64,000 nt of DNA from Streptomyces sp. CoH27 (GTDB lineage Bacteria > Actinomycetota > Actinomycetes > Streptomycetales > Streptomycetaceae). Made by a program: the position numbers and the translations under genes. Location: positions 1 to 64,000 of the forward strand of contig NZ_JAIQYY010000025.1 in NCBI RefSeq assembly GCF_020181035.1, read 5' to 3'. Of the stretch, positions 33,392 through 42,437 are shown piece after piece. The notes below the pieces were generated by a model that was given only the letters and a program-made list of their open reading frames with translations, was not told the DNA's origin and made no database searches. Each line of letters opens with the position of its first letter. Positions within the stretch are counted from its first letter, which is position 1.

Positions 33392-34347
33392 ACGGGTGTA
33401 GAGGCTCGTCGGGCGCAGAGTGGAGGGGCGACGGAGACGCGGGGGCAGGGCGCTGTCCGGTGCCGCATCCGGCGAGGCAGGCTGCGACGCCGGGCCACCG
33501 TGGGAGAAACGGCGAGTCGGGGTCCAGGGCTCGGACGCGGGGCGGAGTCAGGGGATGGTGGTTGGGAACCATGGCCGGGCGGGGGCCGGTGGCGAGCTTC
33601 GCGGGACGGTGGCCGGGGATGGAGGCGGGAGCCGGTGCGGCGGAACATGGTTGACCGGGAGGCGAGCGGCTCTGAGTGGTGCGACGTCGACCGACCCGGG
33701 GGCGGCCCCTCCGACTGCCTGCCGAGAGGCGCGCGGCACCGGCCAACCAGTGGCGGCGAAAGCGCCTCACCCTGCTGGGACGTGGCGGGGCAGGAGACGG
33801 TCGACCGGAGGCGATCGGCCAGAGCGGGATGTGGCAAGGGCCGACCGGACGCTGCGGCAGCGCACTGGTACGGGAGGCGGCGGCCGGGCAGGCAGACACC
33901 GCCCTCACCGCTCGCGCCGCCAGGCCGGATGACCGGCGAGCTGCCGACTCCGTCGCGGGTCGTGCACTCGGCCTCCGGCGTCAGGCCGGCACCCGCCCCC
34001 GACGGCCACCGTAAGCCTGATTCCGCACTCGATCGGCGCCACCAGAGCCACGCACCCGACCGCCACGGCCAGCGGGAACGCAGGCACCCGGCCGCTGTCA
34101 CCCCAGCAGGGACGCACCACCGTCATCGGCCAGGGCGTGCACCGAACCGCAACCGCACGCCGGGGACGCCTGCCCGACCAGCCACCGCCGGCCCAGGCGC
34201 GTGCACCCCGCTCCCCCCTGAACCAGCCATCCTCTGGACATCACCAAGCCAGCCGCCGACAGGGTCGGCCGGCCTCGCCCGCTCCCATATCCGTCGCCCG
34301 CCTCCGTAACGGGGGCACACCCCGCGGGCCGAAGCCCAACGCAGCGG
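33392..34347. other. About 950 bp without a recognisable gene
   Basis: Several open frames run through this GC-rich stretch on both strands, but their translations are Arg/Pro/Gly-rich, lack a ribosome binding site and match nothing I know. None shows the codon bias of the neighbouring genes. It lies between the leftward DUF1453 operon promoter and the end of parE. A regulatory RNA or a degraded gene remains possible. Confidence 0.5.
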
Positions 34348-36471
<2,124 letters not shown>

Positions 36472-36665
36472 GCGGTTCGCTCCTCGCTGAATTTCAGTTG
36501 GCCCCCTCTGGGGTAAGGGGGTGGCTTCGGTCGCCGCTCAGAGGGTACCGAGGCCTGGTAGAGCCGGTGTAACGCCACCCTCGTCGCAAACTCAGACTAG
36601 TCCAGGCTCGCATGCATGTTCGATCCCTCGTTGGAGTGAAGCACACATCACGTTCCCTTGGAGGC

Positions 36666-36914
36666 ATGAACCATTTAGGCTCCGGGCACGTCCTCATGAA
36701 CAACCGGCAACCCGGCCGGGAGGACCGAGACACAACACTGCGCGAAACCGTAAGCACACAAGAGACGCACTACGGCACATTCGCCGCCAACCGGCAGCAG
36801 ACAGCCGCCCCGGAAGATTTTTTCGAGGAAAAGCCACGAGCGGGAACGTTTTCGGGCTGGTTGGATGTTGACCCTGGTACGACAGCTCGTCGAGCTAGAG
36901 AAGAGGCGACGTGA
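36666..36914 (+). CDS. Possible small ORF with a TTA codon, coupled to the DUF7455 gene
   Basis: An 82-codon frame starts at ATG 36666 behind a near-ideal CTTGGAGGC site and ends at TGA 36912-36914, overlapping the next GTG (GTGA). Codon 4 is TTA, the rare leucine codon read by bldA tRNA in Streptomyces. The translation (MNHLGSGHVLMNNRQ and so on) is not recognised, and the last third has unusually low GC in third positions, as expected if it is promoter DNA. Either it is a true bldA-dependent leader gene or a chance frame. Confidence 0.35.
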   Translation: MNHLGSGHVLMNNRQPGREDRDTTLRETVSTQETHYGTFAANRQQTAAPEDFFEEKPRAGTFSGWLDVDPGTTARRAREEAT

Positions 36915-37141
36915 CTACTGTTCTGACCCCCGCGAGCCCGCTGACGGCCGCCGATCGCTGCGACCGCTGCGGCGCCCAGGCATACCTGCGCGTCGTCCTG
37001 CTGAGCGGCGGAGAACTGCTCTTCTGCGCCCACCACGGTCGCAAGTTCGAGCCGGAACTCAAGAAGATCGCCGCTGAGATACAGGACGAGACGGAACGAC
37101 TGACGACCGTTCCGAACACCGCTTCCGACGAAGAGCGCTGA
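36911..37141 (+). CDS. Small DUF7455-type zinc-ribbon-like protein
   Basis: A 76-residue protein with two metal-ligand pairs, CDRCGAQA (Cys17, Cys20) and FCAHHGRKF (Cys39 with His41/42), in line with a small zinc-binding domain conserved in actinobacteria next to hrdB and parE. It starts at GTG 36911 with AAGAGG upstream. Function is unknown; the linkage and constitutive setting suggest a housekeeping role. It ends at a bidirectional hairpin facing the protease gene. Confidence 0.82.
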   Translation: MTTVLTPASPLTAADRCDRCGAQAYLRVVLLSGGELLFCAHHGRKFEPELKKIAAEIQDETERLTTVPNTASDEER

Positions 37142-37187
37142 ATCTCGCACACACGACGAGCCAGCCCCGGCACAGGCCGGGTGTAAC

Positions 37188-37220
37188 GGGCGGCCGCCCC
37201 CGCACCGGGAGCGGCCGCCC
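37188..37220. terminator. Bidirectional hairpin terminator between convergent genes
   Basis: A perfect 10-bp stem GGGCGGCCGC / GCGGCCGCCC with a 13-base loop lies midway between the stop of the small zinc protein gene (37141) and the stop of the protease gene (37254). It can serve both. Confidence 0.8.
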
Positions 37221-37253
37221 GTACGCATGCCCCACACTCGTCCGCGTGAGCCC

Positions 37254-38114
37254 TCAGGAGCGCCCGTGGAGCCGCGTGCGGCCGCCTGCGGCGGCGTTCA
37301 GCGCTCGTACGACTTCAGAGACGCGCGTGTAGACCCCGGGGCTTCCTGGACGGCCACAGCCGTTCCCCCATGACACGAGCCCGATCAGCCGCCCCGCGGC
37401 CACCAGAGGGCCGCCGCTGTCGCCCTGACAGGCATCCGGGCCGCCGATGGTCTCCCCGGCACAGAGCATGCTGGCCGCCAGGTAGCTGCCCTGGGGACCG
37501 CCCGGGTAGGCGCGGGCACAGAGTTCGTCGGGCAGCACGCGCATGCGTGCGGCGTGCAACCCACGTGCGTAGGCACCACCGCCGGTCGTGTCGCCCCATC
37601 CGTAGACCAGAGCCTCGGTGCCCGGCGCATAGGCGGGATCGCCCACACCGGCCATGGCGACGACTGCGTTCTGCGGCAGCGGCTCGGCGAGGGTGAGGAC
37701 GGCGAAGTCACCGGCGTTGGTCCCGCTGTCGTACCCCGGATTGACCCGGGTGTCACTCACGGCGATCTCCTCGCCCTCACCCGACAGCAGATCCGTACGA
37801 CCCGCGATCACCTTGAGGTCGCGCATCCGGTTCGGCGGCGCTCCCAGGACATCGTCGCCGAGGCAGTGGGCCGCGGTGAGCACCGCGGTCCGCGCGACCG
37901 CCACGCCGCCGCAGAACTGACCGGCCCGTGTACCCCCGAACCGGTCACGACTGGACAGCGCGACCGTCCACGGAGCCTGGGTGACATCTACCGGAAACCC
38001 TCCGACCACCACGTTGTCGGCGCTCACGGGGGCCGCGCTCACCAGGGGTATGACGGTCGTGGCGGCCGCCAGGGCCAGCGGCCGGATCAGTGCCCGGACA
38101 ACGGAGCGGCGCAT
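37254..38114 (-). CDS. Secreted trypsin-like serine protease (S1A)
   Basis: A 286-residue exported protease. A signal peptide with RR-RALIRPLALAAATT ends near APVSA (about 31). The mature form begins close to VVGGFPVDVTQAPW, like activated chymotrypsin-fold enzymes. The catalytic triad is H83 (TAAHC), D136 (GDFAVLTL) and S233 (GDSGGPL), and D227 at the base of the S1 pocket predicts trypsin-like cleavage after Lys or Arg. ATG 38114 is chosen; earlier starts precede the signal peptide. It lies beside the IS scar near hrdB. Confidence 0.92.
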   Translation of the reverse strand: MRRSVVRALIRPLALAAATTVIPLVSAAPVSADNVVVGGFPVDVTQAPWTVALSSRDRFGGTRAGQFCGGVAVARTAVLTAAHCLGDDVLGAPPNRMRDLKVIAGRTDLLSGEGEEIAVSDTRVNPGYDSGTNAGDFAVLTLAEPLPQNAVVAMAGVGDPAYAPGTEALVYGWGDTTGGGAYARGLHAARMRVLPDELCARAYPGGPQGSYLAASMLCAGETIGGPDACQGDSGGPLVAAGRLIGLVSWGNGCGRPGSPGVYTRVSEVVRALNAAAGGRTRLHGRS

Positions 38115-38255
38115 ACAGATCCTCACTCTCAGCTTGATTCGGAATACCAGAGTGATCCACGGCATGGCGGCGCGCAGCACGAAGGCCCGGCCCCGCACCT
38201 TCCCTTCCAGGGCGTGTATCGAAAGTGGATCTTGAGTGATGAATGATCACGGTTC

Positions 38256-38885
38256 ATGGCGCGGGGAGATCTCGCGGATGCACAGTGGCGGTGTTGGCGC
38301 CGCTGATGCCGAAGGGGAGGAAGGCAGGGCGGCCGCCCGTCTGGTCCCGGCGGCAGCTCATCGACGGCATACGGTTCCGGGTCCGTACCGATGTTCCATC
38401 GAGGGACGTCCCTGTTGAGTACGGTCCGTGGGGCCGGATCTACGACCTGTTCCGTCGATGGCAGCGAGACGGCACCTGACAGAAAGAACGACCTGGCGGC
38501 GCATTCACCGAGCCCTGTGATCACGGGCTGGGACGTTCGCGCGGCGGGTTCACCACCAAGCTGCACCTGGCCGTCGAGCAGGGACAAGAACCCGTGTCCA
38601 TCGTGATCACCGCGGGACAGCGCGGGGACTCGCCGCAGTTCGGACCCGTGCTGGAGAAGGTCCGCGTGCCCCGCATCGGGTCGGGCCGACCACGTGTCCG
38701 GCCCGATCGCGTGAGGGCCGGCACGGCGTACGCTTCCCACAGAAACTGTGCCCACCTGCGCCAACGCAGCATCCGTTGCACCATTCCGGACAAGGCCGAC
38801 CAGGCACGTAACCGCAAGAAGCTGGGCTCTCGCGGCGGCCGGCCACCCAGATGCGATGCCGGGGACTACAAGGCTCGGCATGCGG
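38256..38885 (+). pseudogene. Decayed IS5-family transposase
   Basis: The start is MARGDLADAQW at ATG 38256. A frame change near 38290 leads to APLMPKGRKAGRPPVWSRRQ and the DUF4096 region ending RRWQRDGT at 38479. About 45 codons are then missing, and after another frame change the DDE region resumes (GRSRGGFTTKLHLAVEQGQE, later RVRAGTAYASHRN and CTIPDKADQARNRKKLGSRG). Similarity ends at about 38885, where IS30 sequence begins. With two frameshifts and a deletion, it is inactive. Confidence 0.85.
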
Positions 38886-38889
38886 CCGA

Positions 38890-39319
38890 CTCAAAAGGCA
38901 CAGGGCCGCGCCGCCCACGCACCGAGCACGGAAAGATCGGCCAGACCCCCGGACTGCGCGCCTTCGTCCAGAACCACCTGGACCTACGGTGGAGCCCTGA
39001 GCGGATCTGCCAGGCTCTGCGCGCTCGCTTCCCCGACCGGCCCAAAATGCACGTGGTGCACGAGACCGTCTACCAGGCCCTCTACCCGCAGGGCCGCGGT
39101 GAACTGCGCCACGAACTCGCCACAGCTCCACGCACGGGCCGCGTGCGCCGCAAGCTCCGCCGTCGGGTGCTGCAGCAATGCCTCCCCAAGGGAAGCGACC
39201 AGTCCGTCCACACCGGTGAGCACCTGGACACCGTCGCCGCCGGACTCAACGGCCGTCCACGCAAAACGCTCGGCTGGGAAACCCCAGCCGAGCGCCTGTA
39301 TGAACTGCTCGCGGCCTGA
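38890..39319 (+). pseudogene. Truncated IS30-family transposase
   Basis: Fused in frame to the IS5 remnant, this piece reads RPRTEHGKIGQ, then QNHLDLRWSPERICQALRAR and VVHETVYQALYPQGRGELR, an IS30 signature. The catalytic core is then deleted and the typical C-terminus follows: LPKGSDQSVHTGEHLD and NGRPRKTLGWETPAERLYEL, ending at 39319. It lacks both the N-terminal HTH and most of the DDE domain. The IS5 and IS30 pieces together form a chimeric scar behind hrdB. Confidence 0.85.
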
Positions 39320-39397
39320 TCAACACGGCCACGTGTGGCGACGCCCCCTAGAAACTGCCCACGAGAAACTGGGCCTTCGGCGTCGTAGGGATACGGC

Positions 39398-40939
39398 CTA
39401 GTCGAGGTAGTCGCGCAGCACCTGCGAACGCGACGGGTGACGCAGCTTCGACATGGTCTTGGACTCGATCTGACGGATGCGCTCACGCGTCACGCCGTAC
39501 ACCTTGCCGATCTCGTCGAGGGTCTTCGGCTGACCGTCGGTGAGACCGAACCGCATGGAGACGACGCCGGCCTCGCGTTCGGACAGGGTGTCCAGAACGG
39601 AGTGCAGCTGCTCCTGCAGGAGTGTGAAGCTGACGGCGTCGGCGGGGACGACGGCCTCGGAGTCCTCGATGAGGTCACCGAACTCGCTGTCGCCGTCCTC
39701 ACCCAGCGGGGTGTGCAGCGAGATGGGCTCGCGGCCGTACTTCTGGACCTCGATGACCTTCTCCGGGGTCATGTCGAGCTCCTTGGCCAGCTCCTCCGGG
39801 GTGGGCTCGCGGCCCAGGTCCTGGAGCATCTGGCGCTGCACGCGCGCGAGCTTGTTGATGACCTCGACCATGTGCACCGGGATACGGATGGTGCGGGCCT
39901 GGTCGGCCATGGCGCGGGTGATCGCCTGACGGATCCACCAGGTGGCGTAAGTGGAGAACTTGTAGCCCTTGGTGTAGTCGAACTTCTCCACCGCGCGGAT
40001 CAGACCGAGGTTGCCCTCCTGGATGAGGTCCAGGAACAGCATGCCGCGGCCTGTGTAGCGCTTGGCCAGGGAGACCACCAGACGGAGGTTGGCCTCCAGG
40101 AGGTGGTTCTTGGCGCGGCGGCCGTCTTCGGCGATGATCTCCAGCTCGCGCTTCAGCTTCGGCGCCAGCTTGTCGGCGTTGGCCAGCTTGTCCTCGGCGA
40201 ACAGGCCCGCCTCGATGCGCTTGGCCAGCTCGACCTCCTGCTCGGCGTTGAGCAGGGGGACCTTGCCGATCTGCTTCAGGTAGTCCTTGACCGGGTCGGC
40301 CGTGGCGCCGGCCGCTGCGACCTGCTGTGCGGGCGCGTCGTCCTCGTCCTCGTCGGACAGGACAAAGCCGGCGCTCTCGGCACCCTCGGGCTCGTCGCCG
40401 ACCTTGGTGTCCTCAAGAACCTCGTCCTCAAGAAGCTCGACGTCGTCCTTCTTGGCCGTGGTCTTCTTGACTGCCGTCTTCTTCGCGACGGTCTTCTTGG
40501 CGACCGCCTTCTTGGCGGTCGTCTTCTTGGCGGCAGCCTTCTTGGCGGATGCGGCTTCCTCGGCGGAATCGGCTGCGACCGGGGCGGCGGGCGTCGTCGG
40601 GGCGGCCGTGGTGGCGGTGGCCTTCCTGGTCGTCACCGTCTTCGCCGCGACCGTCTTGGTGGCGGTGCGCTTGGCCGGACTCTTCGCTGCGACGCTCTTG
40701 CGGGTGCGCTTGGGCTCTGCGGCACTGACCATCAGCGTCACACCCTCTTCCTCAAGAATCTGGTTGAGGCTGCGCAGTACGTTCTTCCACTGAGTGGCCG
40801 GAATCTGGTCAGCTTCGAAGGCCCGACGCACATCGTCGCCGGCGATCTGCCCCTCAGCCTTTCCCCGCTCAATGAGAGCCATGACAGAGACGGACTCGGC
40901 GATCTCCGGCGGGAGCGTACGGGATGTGCTGGCCGACAC
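39398..40939 (-). CDS. hrdB: Principal RNA polymerase sigma factor HrdB
   Basis: A 513-residue group 1 sigma-70, the essential housekeeping sigma of Streptomyces. Start GTG 40939 gives the known N-terminus (V/M)SASTSRTLPPEIAESVS, with AGAGG upstream. After region 1.1 comes a Lys/Ala/Thr-rich stretch (about residues 95-175) with AKKTVAKKTAVKK repeats, characteristic of HrdB. Region 1.2 begins at DPVKDYLKQIGKVPLL, region 2 carries YKFSTYATWWIRQAI, and region 4 ends with TRERIRQIESKTMSKLRHP. An ECF-type promoter candidate lies about 160-190 bp upstream. Confidence 0.97.
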   Translation of the reverse strand: MSASTSRTLPPEIAESVSVMALIERGKAEGQIAGDDVRRAFEADQIPATQWKNVLRSLNQILEEEGVTLMVSAAEPKRTRKSVAAKSPAKRTATKTVAAKTVTTRKATATTAAPTTPAAPVAADSAEEAASAKKAAAKKTTAKKAVAKKTVAKKTAVKKTTAKKDDVELLEDEVLEDTKVGDEPEGAESAGFVLSDEDEDDAPAQQVAAAGATADPVKDYLKQIGKVPLLNAEQEVELAKRIEAGLFAEDKLANADKLAPKLKRELEIIAEDGRRAKNHLLEANLRLVVSLAKRYTGRGMLFLDLIQEGNLGLIRAVEKFDYTKGYKFSTYATWWIRQAITRAMADQARTIRIPVHMVEVINKLARVQRQMLQDLGREPTPEELAKELDMTPEKVIEVQKYGREPISLHTPLGEDGDSEFGDLIEDSEAVVPADAVSFTLLQEQLHSVLDTLSEREAGVVSMRFGLTDGQPKTLDEIGKVYGVTRERIRQIESKTMSKLRHPSRSQVLRDYLD

Positions 40940-41100
40940 GAACAACCTCTCGGAACGTTGGAAAACGGCTTCCGGCACCGTCCACTGCGGACAGGAGCCG
41001 ACCACCGGCCTGGGGATGGGCCGACGGCGCGGGCGGGGCCGGGAAGATGCACAGCGCCTGTCTTGGCGTCCGTATTCCCTCCGCGGCTGTCACCTCTTAG

Positions 41101-41128
41101 GTCATCGCGCTGTCTCCACGAGCGTTAC
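41101..41128 (-). promoter_or_regulatory. Candidate ECF-type promoter of hrdB (GTAAC-N16-CGATGA)
   Basis: On the reverse strand GTAAC (41128-41124) is followed after 16 bases by CGATGAC (41107-41101), about 160 bases before the hrdB start. The AAC / CGTC-CGAT type of spacing fits ECF sigma factors. In Streptomyces hrdB is known to be transcribed mainly by the ECF sigma factor ShbA; linking this site to ShbA is inference. Confidence 0.45.
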
Positions 41129-41251
41129 GCCCAATCTGCGTGGCCCGAGTCACACCCCGTAAGCGGTCAAAAGCGGTCAGACGCAGGCAGAAGAGATCAC
41201 GCTCCAACCCGGGCCTCCGGTCACCCACAGGAAAGACGGCGGTACGTCGCA

Positions 41252-41297
41252 CCGCCGGACCCCGCCGGATCCTGTGCGAACCGGCGGGGTCCGGCGG
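41252..41297 (-). terminator. Long hairpin terminator between whiH and hrdB
   Basis: A perfect 17-bp stem, CCGCCGGACCCCGCCGG / CCGGCGGGGTCCGGCGG, with a 12-base loop, about 90 bp downstream of the whiH stop. No T-run follows. It probably ends whiH transcription and insulates the hrdB promoters, which lie between it and hrdB. Confidence 0.8.
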
Positions 41298-41387
41298 CGG
41301 CCGGTACCCGAGCCCGGCGCCGCCGCGAAACCCGCGAGAACCACGCTGACGCCGCACACCGGCGACCGCACGGCCTTCGCCGCTAGG

Positions 41388-42275
41388 TCAGTGCTCGCGC
41401 GGGGCGGGCACCACACGCTCGACCTCGGGGTGGACCGTCAGCAGTTGACGCATGGCCACCTCCGCCGCCGCGCCGTCGCCGGTGCCGAGGGCGTCGACGA
41501 TCCGCGCGTGCTGCGCGAGGGACGCCTCGTTCGGCCGGTCGCACCCCGTGACCGGGCCGCCGGACACCTGGAGAGCGGCCGAGACGATCCCGGAGAGGTG
41601 TTCCAGCATGCGGTTGCCGGCGATCTGGATGAGCAGCCCATGGAACTCGTTGTCGGCACGCGAATAGGTCAGCGCGTCGCCCTGCGCCATGGCGTGACTC
41701 ATGATCTCGACCATGTCACACAGGCGCTGCTGCACCTCCTCGCGCCCGTGCCCGGCAGCCAGGCGTGCGGCGAGCGGTTCGATCGTCCAGCGCAGTTCGC
41801 TCAGCTCGCGCCGCTGGTCGTCGCGCTGCGGCCCGAAGGCCCGCCATTCGATGATGTCCGGGTCCAGCAGGTTCCAGTCGCTGACGGGACGTACGCGCGT
41901 ACCGACGTTCGGGCGGGCGCTGACCAGGCCCTTGGCCTCAAGGACACGGAGGGACTCGCGGACGACGGTACGGGAGACCTCGAAGCGCTGGCCGATCTCC
42001 TCGGGGACCAGCGGGCGGTCCGCACCCAGGTCGCCCGAGACGATCATCTGCCCCAGCTGCTGAACGAGTTGGCCGTGCAGCCCGCGTCCGCGGCTGCCCG
42101 CGGCACGCCTGCCGACACGGCCCAGTTCGGGGTCCGCGCTCTCCCAGGAGGGCGCTCCGACGCGATCGGCCACCGGGGCCTCGGCGTAGGGGTAGCGGTC
42201 GAGTTCGCCCGGGCCGGCCAGACCGGAGTCGGCGGAGCGGGCGGCGGTCATCATGGTGTGCGCAAGGGTACTCAC
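41388..42275 (-). CDS. whiH: GntR-family sporulation regulator WhiH
   Basis: A 295-residue GntR/FCD regulator next to hrdB, where whiH (SCO5819) lies in S. coelicolor. Following the N-terminal extension (about 1-65), the HTH (about 66-130) contains EIGQRFEVSRTVVRESLRVL. The FCD domain (about 145-275) has D/H residues such as ADNEFHGLLIQIAGN that may bind a carboxylate ligand or metal. WhiH is needed for sporulation septation in aerial hyphae. It starts at GTG 42275 behind AAAGG. Confidence 0.9.
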   Translation of the reverse strand: MSTLAHTMMTAARSADSGLAGPGELDRYPYAEAPVADRVGAPSWESADPELGRVGRRAAGSRGRGLHGQLVQQLGQMIVSGDLGADRPLVPEEIGQRFEVSRTVVRESLRVLEAKGLVSARPNVGTRVRPVSDWNLLDPDIIEWRAFGPQRDDQRRELSELRWTIEPLAARLAAGHGREEVQQRLCDMVEIMSHAMAQGDALTYSRADNEFHGLLIQIAGNRMLEHLSGIVSAALQVSGGPVTGCDRPNEASLAQHARIVDALGTGDGAAAEVAMRQLLTVHPEVERVVPAPREH

Positions 42276-42437
42276 GGAACCTTTGTCGGCGCCGTCTCCA
42301 ACTCCCTTGAGGTCTTTGGTGAAAAGCACACGAAAGGGTGATCGCTCACCCCGTCGCAATTGACGCCTTATCGGAAAGAAATGGGCTTCCTGCGGGAAGT
42401 TGTGTACACAGCGAGATCGGAAGTGGACGCAGGGTCC

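Noticed and set aside
32888..34309. Long plus-strand frame across the DUF1453 gene and the gap before parE
   Set aside because: No ribosome binding site, Arg/Gly/Pro-rich translation and no recognisable motif.
41074..41079. GGGAAT on the hrdB strand as a SigR -35 element
   Set aside because: At the required N18 spacing the -10 is GCT instead of GTT, so the match is incomplete.
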